The notes under the pieces were generated by a model. The model saw only the letters and a list, made by a program, of their open reading frames with translations. It was not told the DNA's origin and ran no database searches. The position numbers and the translations under genes are program-made. A stretch of DNA of 64,000 nt, taken from NCBI GenBank assembly GCA_037952775.1, contig JBANAY010000001.1, positions 5,270,001-5,334,000 of the forward strand, given 5' to 3'. Positions 32,511 through 45,319 of the stretch are shown piece after piece. Every line of letters starts with the position of its first letter. The first letter of the stretch is position 1. This DNA is from Clonostachys chloroleuca. Taxonomy: Eukaryota > Ascomycota > Sordariomycetes > Hypocreales > Bionectriaceae.

Positions 32511-35500
32511 TTAGTTGTCGTCGGGGAAGCTCATGGTCATCCTCGCGGCCGATTGGGGATATCTCTGCTCGATGGGCTCGGGCACCATGGGCTCGTACTC
32601 GGCGGCGCAGAGAGCGGACTGGAGGGCGGCAATGGCCTCACATCCCTCGGGGACCTCGACGTACCCACGAAGGATACCCTCGGCGCTCATAACCTCACCG
32701 TAGTAGCGGTGGTTGACGTCCTTGCGCTCGGTGAAGACACTTCCTTCGTAGCTGCAGCTGACGCATTGTCCCTTGGACGCAATGTAGATGTACATGGGGG
32801 CGGTCTCGGGAGCCTCATGGGGCTTGAGGGTCATGCGGCCATTGTTGAGCTCGAAGGAGGGGGTGTAGCCCATGCTGTCGTTGCTCTCCATAGACTCGTT
32901 TCGCCTGTGGCTCCTGGCGAGTCTGGGGTCGATGGTCTCGCCTCGGCCCCAAGGGCCGTCCTTGATGGGCACGTTGTAGCCCATGACCACACGCATTCCC
33001 ATGAACTCGGCCAGGGCCTCCTCGCTGTTGATGACACAGATGCTATCCAACATGTCAACGCTGGCAGAGAGACCACCACCGAAGTGTGCCACGTGGATGG
33101 CAGAAGGCGGGCTCCATGATCCGTCAGGAAGACGAGCGACGATGAGACCGGTTCCGGATCCACCAGCCAAGCTGATGCCACCGCGGAAGGTGTTGAAGAT
33201 GATCAAGCCAATGGCTCCACGGATGACCTCCTGTGGGATGTTGATCATTCGCTCGGCCATGAGCTCAGCGGGCAGCTTCTCAGCTCCCTGAGGGACAACG
33301 CCCTGGTTGCAGAAGCCTTGGAGGAGCTTGGCTCCCTTGAAGCATTCAATCTCCAAGGTATCTGTGGGAGGGGTGATCTGCTTAGCCTTGCGGGTCAGGC
33401 TCTTCTGGCCAAAGTGGGTGAAGCGAGAAGTCCATCGAGCAGAGGGTCTGGTCCTCTGCTTGAGGTTCAGTGAAGGACCCTCGATCACGTTGGGGGAGAT
33501 GATAGTAGGGGTCGTGCTCCTGAACAGCGCCTCGAGATGAGCGTCGCTAGGAGTGGCAGCGCGGGGGCTGGAGTGAACGGGAGCGCTGTGAGGGACGTCG
33601 TTCTGGAGGTGAGCCAGGTTCTGGGTGTTGATGGGGGAGATGGCCTTCTTGTTGACCTTGGGGGCATCACCCTCGTGGAACCGGATCGAGTGCGCTGAGA
33701 GGGGGTTGACATGGCCGTTGACCATGAGCGAGTTGTCAAAGTCGGGAGCCTTGACAGTGTGGTCGAGCCTGTCGATGGGGAAGCGACCGGCGTTCTCTCC
33801 AGTGCCGGTGGGGGTGCCGGCATAGGAGCATTCAGATTGCATGGATCGTACCGACATGGCGTCGTTTACCATTCTCTGCTCGACGCTAGGAGGCACGGGC
33901 TTGCGGGAAACAAGGGGCCTCCCGCGTTCTTCCTCCACGTGGGCAGCGGGCGTGTCCATCCATGGGAAATCAAAGGTGCTGTAGTCCAGCTCAGAGGCCT
34001 CGCTGCTGGAGCAAATGGACCCCTCTTCAAAACCTACTTCCACTTCTGAGTCAGAGTCAGAGTCAAAGCAAGAAGATGGTTCGGAGGTTCCATACATGCG
34101 CGAGTAATACTGGTCCTCAACGGGGACGGGATGCTGCGATCCAATTCTGACCTTGTTGTCGGGAGTCACCTCTTCGAGGAAGAGCTCATCCTCGTCATGG
34201 GGAGAACGGCCCCGGTTGGGTCGCCCGGTGGGACGACCGAAGCTTCGCTGCTCAATAGAGCGGCGGAGGGTGTCGATGGAAGACTGCTCGAAGAAGATGG
34301 GCATTCTCTTCTCAGTCTTGGATGTCCTCGAGCCTCGGGGGGCCATGAGAGGTCGGGGTGTAGGGAGAGTGGGCTCCATGTCGGGTGACTTCTGTGCCAT
34401 GAAATCCTCTACCTCCTGCACCTCCGGGCCAACGACGCCAGCGCCGAATGGCCTGGGGGTGACAAGCATGAGGGGAGTGACGGGAGAAAGGTGGTCCATG
34501 TCAACCACAGCGGGCTCGAGGCCTTCCTCATCCTGGAAGGACAATGGGCTGGAGGATCGGCTCTCGGGGCCGTAGTTGTCGGGGAAGGTGGCATGGTCTC
34601 CATGGTCAGTGGGAGTAGAGGGCATGGACACAGTAGAAGGGTTCTCTGACGCATCCGAGTTTCTGCGCTGTCGCCAATCGGTTTGTGACTGCAGCGATGG
34701 TGTTCGGACAAGTCGGAGCTCCTCTTCAAGCTCGTCGTCCAATGTGATGGAGATGCTTCCGTCTCGGTAGGCCGCGGGCTCAGGGTCGAACTCGAACTCT
34801 TCCAGGGCCGAAGTGGCCTCGGCGATAGAGTTGAGGGTATCGACTCTGCCGGGATGGAAAGACTTGGGCTTGGGCTGCAGTGGCTGGGGTGGCTTGACAC
34901 GGCCCGACAAGGTGTTCTTGCGAGGTCGGACGACCTTGATCCCTGAGGCGCGCTTCGAGTAGACGGCAGGGGTGAAGTCGGCGTCCTCACCAAGAGAGTC
35001 CGAGTCCGAGTCGTCAAGGCTGTTGAGACGAGGAGAAGGCATGGGCTGCTCTGGGGCACCGTAGAAGCCAGTATTTGCGAGATGCAATCCTGGTCTTGCG
35101 GACGCTGGTGCGAAGAGGAGCGGGAACAACGGGGTCTTCCTCTTCTTGCTGCTGGGGGACGCGGGCGTTAGCAGCAGTGGTGGCACGCTTGCGGACCTCT
35201 GAAGTCCTTCTAGCAGTCGAACCCAGGATGCCGGTAGAGGCTCTGGTAGTGATGGAGTTGTAAGTAGGCGAGGTGAGGTCCCACTTGTTGTCGTACAGCT
35301 TGTAGTTCTCCAGCTCCGGTGTGATGGATTCAGGCCGGCTCTCCTTCTCGACCTTCTTGGGTGAAGGAGGGTCCTGTGCGGCCTTCCTCGAGGGCATACT
35401 CATGGGCATCGTAGTCTGTCTGATGAACTGAGGGTTCATGGCGGCGAACGATGTTTGCCTGCCCAGGTGTGGGTTCAGGGAGAAGGTGTTCTGCTGCCTC

Positions 35501-36075
35501 CTTCGGTCAGGAGCGAAAGAGAGGGTTGGCTGTCTGGTGGTGGGAGCGGCGCCCATTGGGTTTTGTCTCCTCGAATCTTGGGGGATTGAGACTGCGGAGT
35601 TCTGCTGGCTTCTGATCCTGTTGTTGACTGATTCCTGTCGCTCGTTTGACATGGCAGCGACGGGTCCCTGCTGGATGTCGTAGGGACGAGGGTGCGTCGA
35701 CGCCCGTCCCGAGGGGGCGAATGATGGTCTGGGAGGAGGACCCTCGACGGCGGTCTCGGCAGCCTTGGACTTGGAGCCCCATCCCGTTGGCATCTTGAAG
35801 GGGAACGACGTCTCGGGGCGGGTGGTGGGCTTAGTCTTGGAGGAGCCGGTGGGCATCAGCGACGAGTGGCCAAATGCTCGTAATCTGGAGGTCTGCTGCT
35901 GGATAGGCGAGACCGATCTCGTCTGAGAGAGTCTCAGCGGTGAAGCTATTATCTGATCTGGGGTGAGCCCTACCATTTGCGAAACAGGTGCTGGGTCCTG
36001 TGCGAACGAGACGTGTCTCTGTGATTGTCTATACTGAGGCATGGCCTCGAAGCGTCCTGAAGATACCTGTGCCAT
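32511..36075 (-). CDS. SYLF (Ysc84-like) domain protein with long disordered N-terminus (one frameshift)
   Basis: The N-terminal 340 residues, from MAQVSSGRFEAMPQYRQSQR, are Ser/Pro/Arg-rich and probably disordered, ending KTRIASR in one frame. The frame then shifts by one base at the AAA (plus-strand TTT 35074-35076), and protein continues in the other frame as NTGFYGAPEQPMPSPRLNSL. Removing one A gives about 1187 residues; the span is 1 modulo 3, as expected for one added base, and no GT..AG intron restores the frame. The C-terminal domain (RMINIPQEVIRGAIGLIIFN, GGSGTGLIVARLPDGSWSPP, SAIHVAHFGGGLSAS) is the SYLF lipid-binding fold of Ysc84/Lsb3 and SH3YL1, which bind phosphoinositides and actin regulators at endocytic sites. 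No SH3 domain is present, unlike Ysc84. A role in membrane traffic or actin patches is inferred. Confidence 0.82.
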
Positions 36076-38146
36076 CTTTTTCTTTTCTGTCTTCGGCTTT
36101 GATCAACAAAGGCGAAGTATTAATTAAATAAAAAAGGGAAGAAAGAAATAAAGAATAAAAAGATAAAAAGTCGAGCAGTCCCTGCTGCTGGGATCCGTTG
36201 TTGTAGAATCGTCGACTATGCGAAGTTGAATCCGAAGAAAAGAAGTGCTACCTTAAATCATCTAACAGTCGCCAGGACCGTGGGCAGCATTTACCATAAC
36301 CTGGTTGAGAGTCGCTCAACAACACTCGCAATGATGATGGAGAAGAAGAAGAAAGAATAAGACTGGAGCGACGGGCTGGATTATGAATATGAATATCAGA
36401 CCTAGTCGCGACCCACCCGAGGCTGCGGGTAGCACGACTGGCTGCCAGGTCATGGGCGACTCCGAGAGAGCCAGCAGTCTCTGGGGGCAATCCTACCACC
36501 GACGCCTGAAACTCCATGATGGAGCGGCGTGAGCTGGGTTGTTGTGATGGGCATCGCCGTTGTCAGACGGTTCAAGGTCATCATGCAGTGGGTCCTCCTC
36601 AATATGGAGTCATTGGTCCGTTGCTGTGGCTGCACGCCGTCTGGCACGGTGGGAGCAGTGGACTGTGGCTGATATCGCCCGCAACGGCGGCTCCTGATAG
36701 GTCACATCCCGTTGCGCCACAGGACCCCAGCATCTCACAGGCTCCCAGTCTAGCGGTTCACAGGCCTCGCGTGCTGTAATTTAAGAACTGACAGGGCATA
36801 CCACAGGCCTGGACGCTACTAACGCTCCTTAGACTCCAGTGCCGTCCGCATCACGATCATCTTCCACCCACTGTTTACCCTCGAGCAGCGCCATCTCCGT
36901 TCGTGCCTCGACATACGCGCTGCCAGTCGCTATGTAGTCAGTCATGACATCTCTCAGAATAGTTCCCGTCCAGCAGCAGCTGAGAGGCGTATGTATGTAT
37001 GGCAGGAGATTGACATCATGGGTCGCGACGCGGCTCTGATGCAGCCCTGCTAATGGCCCTCAGAAATAGCGACGCATACTAAAAATAAGCCCCTGGTGGC
37101 AAATCTGCTCTGTGGGCTGTTTGAGCAGATGACAAGCTCCGCGACGAGACGATTTTTCCCAACAGAGAGAAATGCACAGGCGCACAGACCTCGCAAAGCC
37201 AGCCAGTGGACATCGCTGGCAGAGCTGGGAGTAAGCAGCTTGGCTTGCTTCCAAGTTGGTTGTCTGAACCAACCCACACAGGCATCTGGTGACCGCCCAG
37301 CCTCTAGACCCGAAATGCAGGAAAAGTCCCGGACGTCTCGTCTCAGGATCTAACTCAACTGGCAGTGACCCAATCTTTCCTGTTTCCTGCTCGCCCGGCG
37401 GTCCTGTCAAGCCGCGTGGTGGTTAGACAGCTCCCTCGCCTCGACGGAGGGATCGCCCATCCCCCATGCACGGAGTTGGTCTACGATCGAAAGCAACACC
37501 CAATCGTCAGCATCACTTCTGACCACCACGCGGCACAGCGGTTGTCTTCTTAGTGTTTTACATACAGTGCCTGCTTGTGGGCACGATCAGGAAATCAATA
37601 CGTAACATCGTCTCCGTGCGGGCGGGAGAAGGAAAGCAGCCCTTCCGTCCATCCAGACATGTCTCGGTTGGGGGCCAATCAGTAGAACTTGGTACACAAC
37701 AAAGAAAATTGTATACCAAGCGCCAAGAAGCCGATGTAGCTTTTTTGCATCGCACCATAATATCAGCATCAATGCAGAGCCAGAAGCTCTCATGCGCGGT
37801 CTGATTTCTACGTACAACCTGTCCAAGGCCCTGCTAGTGCCCGGGTCAAGCAGTGCTACGGCATCCACCATGAATATCACCATTGACATATGTCAGCGCA
37901 ACGGGCCACCGTGCGGCAACAAGCCGGTGAGAGGCCGGTGAGCGAGTGACGGAAATATGCCCCTCACTGGCGATCCATTTCGACTCCCCTCCACCAACCC
38001 AGCAGCAACCCCCAACGCAGCTCTCGCGGACGGTCCTCGCCGGCATTAGAGCGCAGGCGTTTCCCTCCTCAGCATCCGCGCGGCCTGCCACCCTTGCCAA
38101 AGAAGCATATTTGGAACAATCCTCACAACCCTTGCCAACCCCAGCG
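36076..38146. other. Divergent intergenic region (2.1 kb)
   Basis: Between the minus-strand SYLF-protein gene and the plus-strand serine hydrolase. The stretch next to 36076 is A-rich leader. No gene or RNA seen. A frame running into the hydrolase from 37946 has non-coding composition and I do not use it. Confidence 0.45.
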
Positions 38147-38896
38147 ATGGCGGACGACCTCTCCTTACCGCGCATCCTCTGCCTCCACGGCGGTGGGACG
38201 AGCGCCGAAGTCTTCGAGATCCAGTGCCGAATCATCATCCGCCAGCTGCAGGACAGGTGCCGGCTCGTCTTCGTCAACGGGCCCTGGACGTCACACGCCC
38301 ACCCAGCCATCCTGCCGTATTTTGCGGACCTCGGTCCCTTCTACCGCTGGCTGCGCTGGAACGACGACGACCCCTTCGACCCCCAGGGCGAGGAGAAGAT
38401 CCTCGCAGCCATCGAGAAGGCCATGAGGGAGGACCCGGGCAGGGGCGACTTCGTGGGCGTGCTCGGCTTCTCCCAGGGCGCCAAGATCGCGGGCAGCCTG
38501 CTCTGGGCACAAGAAAAATCGCCCAAGCCGCGGACCAGCTTCAAGTTCGGCGTCATCCTGGCGGGGCGCGCCCCCTACGTGGTCCTGGACCCGGAGAAGC
38601 AGCTGCCGGCCGTCGCTCACGTCGCGGACATTGGCCAGCAGAGCATCGACTTCAAGGACTGGGCGCCCACCAACGAGGGCGAGCATGTGCTAAGCCTGCC
38701 TACCCTACACGTGCACGGGCTGAAGGACCCGGGCCTGGAGGAGCACCGGGTCCTGCTTAAGAACTACTGCAAGACGGGGACTACGCGGTTGATAGAGTGG
38801 GATGGCGACCACCGGGTGCCCATCCAGGCCGACATTGTCACCAAGTTGGTTGGCTACATTACGGAAATGGCGCATGAGGCTGGGCTTGATATTTGA
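38147..38896 (+). CDS. FSH1-family serine hydrolase
   Basis: 249 residues from the ATG at 38147 (MADDLSLPRILCLHGGGTSA), chosen because the conserved first strand PRILCLHGGG begins there. GFSQG with Ser109, HGLKDP with Asp194 and GDHRVP with His222 form the catalytic triad. The length and order match the FSH1 family (PF03959), which includes yeast Fsh1-3, human OVCA2 and fungal polyketide-releasing thioesterases such as LovG. With no polyketide synthase in the window, a housekeeping esterase is more likely than a biosynthetic role. No intron; the gene is intact. Confidence 0.9.
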   Translation: MADDLSLPRILCLHGGGTSAEVFEIQCRIIIRQLQDRCRLVFVNGPWTSHAHPAILPYFADLGPFYRWLRWNDDDPFDPQGEEKILAAIEKAMREDPGRGDFVGVLGFSQGAKIAGSLLWAQEKSPKPRTSFKFGVILAGRAPYVVLDPEKQLPAVAHVADIGQQSIDFKDWAPTNEGEHVLSLPTLHVHGLKDPGLEEHRVLLKNYCKTGTTRLIEWDGDHRVPIQADIVTKLVGYITEMAHEAGLDI

Positions 38897-39877
38897 AGTG
38901 AGCGGTAGACGAGATGCGATACCCTAGACTTAGACCCGGTTCAACACCCGATTAAGGGTTAGATAGAAATGATGCTTTGGTTTACGGACTATTTTTCTGG
39001 TTTTAACTTGGTTACACGTTTCTCTTGATTTTCCCCGACAGGCGAGTCACATATTCTCCGTCGTGGACCAGCAATTTGTTGGGTTGTTGGCAGCAAACTA
39101 AGCTTGCCATGCCCTGAAAATACGCCATACGACGGGAGGATGATGGCGGGTTTGACATTCACAACGGCGGTGTACATATCAATCAAGAGGCCCTTGATGG
39201 GCGGATGATACATGCACAAGGCAAACGACCGTCTCCCACCGACCGGCCACGTGACGAGACACGAGATGTCGGTAGTACCAACACCAAGATGTCTAGTCCA
39301 GCGCAACTGACACTGTACGATGATGATCGCCTCACCCGCCCCACACACCAAAATAACCCGCGACGGGCCAGTTCATTAGCGTTCACACCGGCCTTCCATC
39401 CGCAGCCACGACCGTGCAGGTCGCGGGGGCGTGGTGGAGCGACCACTCTGACAAGCCCAGGGAAACCACCAATCCAGCGGCGGAGGGCTGGTGGTACAGT
39501 CATCGCACCAGGGACATTTGTCTCGTCTTTTCCATGCTGGGCTGGACGTAAGGTACAGCTGCTGGCGAGTGCCAAGACACTCGGCACGACCTGAGCGTCG
39601 GATGTCTGGGGTGGCCTCTCCCATCACCGGGCTCCTGTCCTCATCCCTTTCACTGCACTGCACTGCAAACAACTTCAATTGAGCGTCCAATTGACGACTT
39701 GCCGCAGTGGAGAGGGAAGGTTCAGGTCCCTGATTCCCAGCAGTTATTTTGAGTTCAGCAGCCGCTTCCCGCTATCCCGTTCGCATTCCAGGTAGCGACA
39801 GGGCCCGTCCCCCCTCTGGCCACCTCCCTCCACCCACTGTGAGGGCGAGCCTCCACGCAACCTTGAAGGTATCCGCC
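38897..39877. other. Intergenic, about 1 kb
   Basis: 3' flank of the serine hydrolase and promoter of the mannosidase. No gene supported. The in-frame extension of the mannosidase to 39749 is not used because the conserved protein starts later. Confidence 0.45.
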
Positions 39878-41645
<1,768 letters not shown>

Positions 41646-42811
41646 GCTATGATGGGAGAGTGAAAACTAACTATGGCTCAATCATGAACACCGATGGTTC
41701 AGGGAGACCACATCGGCCGCACGAGGCTGATGGTGCTGACATCTACGTGATCCATCTTCATCACATCCATCGGCTGGCGTAGTAGCAGCTTGGGACTCTG
41801 GAAATGCGTCTCGGCACCTTGGTATGTATGGCACGTTTTACGAGGTGAAATCTAAGTCTTGCCATCTTCAATTGCTGGTGAGCTTCGCTCGCTAGCGGAA
41901 ATAGATCTCTACCATTCTGCAGGTTGATGGATCGGTGTCAAGAATTAGCCGAGCCACCTGCTTCGTTCAAAGGGAAGCATGTCGTCTTGTTGAAATATCT
42001 TAGAGGAGAGACAAGCCCGCACAAATTGATGTTGTTTACTGTGGGCGGTGTATAATAACCCAGGCATGAAGCCGGGTTTTAGCATCTTAGAATTGGGCAT
42101 ACATAGCCATATTCAGCTATTACAAAGCCCCAGCATATGCATATGCATTAGAATAGATTGGCAATATACATGCTCACTTAATTGGCTCAGCTCTTGTGCT
42201 GTGGTATAACATGTGTCACCCTAGCTTGATAATCCAGTACATTTCTTGGAACAAAGAGGACGGAGCATTGGTTGTCATTGCTCTTGTTTCCGTATAAGGT
42301 TGGGCTTTTGCATTTGATTCAGCCGCAATCTCAATAACTATCATGAAATAGGTCATCTCAACTACATCTAGCGTGAAGCCTGTCTTGAAACTTGATAGCG
42401 ACCACCCAAAGCTATGTTACGAGAATTCTACATTCACATACATAGGAGAGTTAACAGATCTGTGAATGCGGTCCTTTCCAAGGCCCGACAGATCCATGAG
42501 AGCCTCGAGGGTAGATATGCAAATGAGATGAGGTGTTGTCGTCTGTTGTTAGATCCCTCTCCCAAGTTATACGCAGCTTAGAATCACTGAGATGTTGGCA
42601 AGATAATAGGCTCTCATCCGCCCCTGGATGCATTGGAAGCACCAGGTGACCGAGAATCACTCAATGGTCATGAAAGTGCGTATCTGATTTGAATCCTTTG
42701 CATGTGCATAAATACCTTACGTTCGACCACTCAACATCACTTGGATCACACTCAACGATTCCCAAGCCATCAACCTCAAGACAACGCTGCAACTTCAAAA
42801 CACCGACCGCA
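41646..42811. other. Intergenic, AT-richer
   Basis: 1.2 kb between the mannosidase and the CVNH gene. No gene seen. TATGCATATGCAT occurs near 42130. The last 100 bases (ACTCAACGATTCCCAAGCC type) are the probable leader of the CVNH gene. Confidence 0.45.
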
Positions 42812-43508
42812 ATGGCCAGCCTACTCAAGTCCATCCTCCTCCTAATCCAGCTCTCGGGCCAAACCCTTGCGCTTCCCTACCATGACGAACCACCCGTGCT
42901 CACGACGACCTCCGTGAGCACCCAAACCCAAACCTCCTTTGGGCTGCCCTACGAAACACTCGCTGTCCGCCGGGAGACAAACGAGACAGAGACTTCCTTT
43001 ATGCGGACTTGCGGGGGCTTAGCCCTTGACATGCCGGAGGCGTGACCAAGTCGCCCCGGCTGTCCGCAAATTGCCTGCAGTTGAACGGCAACACCCGGTG
43101 CGCCAGCATCAACCTGAGCAACTGCATCGCCAACCGAGGGGGCACATTGCGATGGGCAAGGGAGTAAGCAAACCTCCTGACAGCAAGGGCCCTTTTTTGT
43201 CAGGTTTCCCTTGGCTAGCACTGGCACATGCTGACCTTGGATCCAGCGGCAACTTCCACAACACATGCTGGAACTGTACATTCTACGGTATTGATCCTGG
43301 TTCTCTCACCTGCCAATGCCTCAAGGACAAGAAGGATACGAGTGATTATACCTCCATCGCGCTCCGTAAGTGGAATGTTGCCCGCCTCTTACAGATCGTA
43401 TTGAGCTGACCATCGGAACCTCCAGCCAAGTTCATGAGGAACGAGAACGGGCGGCTGGCTTGCGAAGGGTACAAAAGCGAGGACAACCACTGTCCGGGTA
43501 CGAATTAA
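42812..43508 (+). CDS. Secreted cyanovirin-N homology (CVNH)-like protein (one frameshift)
   Basis: Three exons: 42812-43163, 43247-43365 and 43426-43508. The start gives a clear signal peptide (MASLLKSILLLIQLSGQTLA). A Thr-rich spacer then leads to TCGGLALDMPE, where the frame breaks at the GG of 43039-43040. The next frame continues VTKSPRLSANCLQLNG, SINLSNCIANRGGTLRW, then SGNFHNTCWNCTFYGID and SLTCQCLKD, and ends ENGRLACEGYKSEDNHCPG. The pattern (LxAxC, SINLxxCIxNxxGxLxW, F..TCxNCxF) is that of CVNH lectin-like domains. One added G would give 184 residues with every splice phase correct. CVNH proteins can bind mannose-rich glycans; a role at the cell surface is inferred. The 39-base stretch between the two frames is too short and too well conserved to be an intron. 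Confidence 0.75.
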
Positions 43509-43893
43509 TTGACCGGGTGGCATGTTAGGTGTCATTTCTCTTGGAGGAAGTGCCCTTCTGGAGGCGGATATGCATCCATGTCAAGCTTTGTTCATCCAAG
43601 CATAACTTCATTGATCCATGTATTCAGTTCATCATGTAGATTGTTTGCTAGAACATCGAGTGGACTAACCCCCAATGGACTCACAGATAGATAATCTCTA
43701 ATTCTCTTCTCCCAAATTACACACCTTATTTGTATTGTGAACGGGATGCATCAAGCGGGGCGTCACGTCCGGCTATATGCATTCACTCACGCCCTTGTTT
43801 TGTCATCACCCTCAGCCTCAACACCAAGAAACACCATCTCATTATCAGCCCTGCCCTTCATCGTTTACTCATGAAACCAATCTTCATCTCCTC
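43509..43893. other. Intergenic, short
   Basis: 3' flank of the CVNH gene and promoter of the alkyltransferase-like gene. No gene seen. Confidence 0.5.
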
Positions 43894-44501
43894 ATGTCTG
43901 ACCCAGAGCTAGTCGCCGCCTTCCGCCACGCCGTCTACACCGCCGTCCAGGAGATCCCCCACGGTCGAGTCACCAACTACGCCCAGATCGCCTTTCTCAT
44001 CGGTGAACGTGAGTTTCCCCTTTTTGTTCATACCTGCTGTGATACTAACCACACCTACCAGCCCAGCGCCCTCGCCAGGTCGGCGCCTGTCTCAAAGGCC
44101 TCCCCGCCGCCGATTCCGACGCCCGCTTCCACAGCGCAAACGTCCCCTGGCACCGCGTCATCAACGCCAAGGGCCTCATCTCCCACAGGTATGTACACAC
44201 ATGCCAGCGCTCTCCAACCGGTTGCTGATAAGTGAACAGAGGCCCCGGGTCAGCGGCGCGACAGGCCGCCGCGCTGCGGGCCGAGGATGTCGAGGTGACC
44301 GAGGACGCCATGGGGGAGTTCATGATCGACTTTGGCGAGTATGGCTGGTTCCCCGAGGTGCTGCCCTCGGAGCAGGAGCAGGAGCAGGAGCACGTTGATG
44401 AACCGCCGCCTCCGCCTCCGAGACGGCGGGATCAGGAGCAGTCGAGGCGGCAACGGAAGGAAAGATCCCGCAGACGGCGGACCGAGACCTCTGAAGCGTA
44501 A
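43894..44501 (+). CDS. Alkyltransferase-like protein (ATL), DNA-repair flagging factor
   Basis: Three exons, 43894-44008, 44062-44188 and 44240-44501, give 167 residues with correct phases (donors gtgagt and gtatgt). The fold is that of the DNA-binding domain of O6-methylguanine methyltransferases: IPHGRVTNYAQIA (helix-turn-helix start), RPRQVGACLKGLP, then VPWHRVINAKGLIS. In methyltransferases the motif is PCHRV with the acceptor Cys; here Trp68 replaces it, exactly the mark of ATL proteins such as fission yeast Atl1. Those bind O6-alkylguanine without repairing it and hand the lesion to nucleotide excision repair in the nucleus. The core ends near residue 115 (FMIDFGEYGWFP). A low-complexity tail rich in Glu, Pro and Arg follows, unusual for this short family and possibly a nuclear or nucleic-acid-binding extension. 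Confidence 0.92.
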
Positions 44502-45319
44502 TTAACACACCCAAACAGACATCACGGTATAATAAAGGGAGACACGAGTCAGGTGTTCGAGAGATTGATGAAATTATTTTTTAAAAGATATCTGAAAAAG
44601 GAAAACCAGAAAAAAGGCTCGTCGATCGTATTGGTCTCGGTAGCAATAATAAGTGATATAAGACTATCTATCTGTCACAACAATGCCCACAGGGTGGCGG
44701 GATATAATCGTAAGATTCATCGCTCTCTCTCTCTCGTCCCTCTTTCAGCGCTCTTCTTCTTCTTCTGCCTCCCCTCTTCTCTCCCCCCGATAGAAATTAC
44801 ACGTTACAGGCAACAACAAGATTGTAATATATTCTTGTTACGAAGGTGTGAGGCCAACAAATATAGTGTAAAAGGAGAATATCCATGAGACGACGTAATA
44901 AACGCATAGAAATAAAAATGTCGAGAAAAATAAAGCTTATCAAGGAAACGGGAATCAGCGTAGATGCATGGTCTCATCATGCAATAACAGAATATAGGTG
45001 TAGATATGGGTGGATGGAAAGGGTGACTGAGTGGATGGCTGGTGACTGATGGCACACAGCCTTTTGGATATATCGAGAAGTTGCGTAGTGACGGAAAATG
45101 AACTGCTTTACCCGCTCAAAAACTCCTGGCCAACGAGGAAATGACACCGCAATCAGAACAAGGAAATAGAAGGAAAGGCAAGTGGGTATGCGGATGCTGA
45201 TGAAACAAAAGGCACACAGGCGGTCCAGAACATGCTTGCGAGGCCGCTGAGACGTCTGTCCATCCACGCCGAGTAGGCTTCTCCCACTCGACGACCGACT
45301 AGATGCAGCGTAGCCCCTC
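44502..45319. other. Convergent intergenic region
   Basis: 3' flanks of the ATL gene (plus) and the kinesin gene (minus). AT-rich, with CT runs near 44730-44770. No gene seen. Confidence 0.5.

Noticed and set aside
35041..35260. Intron to explain the frame change in the SYLF-protein gene
   Set aside because: Candidate GT..AG pairs (for example from GTCCGC or GTGCCACC to CCCCAG) are 35-53 bases with poor donors and none leads into the correct frame.
38147..38896. Polyketide-releasing (LovG-like) role for the FSH1-type hydrolase
   Set aside because: Same family, but no polyketide synthase nearby; the general hydrolase call is safer.
43045..43083. 39-base intron to explain the CVNH frame change
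   Set aside because: Too short for a fungal intron and it would remove a conserved cysteine.
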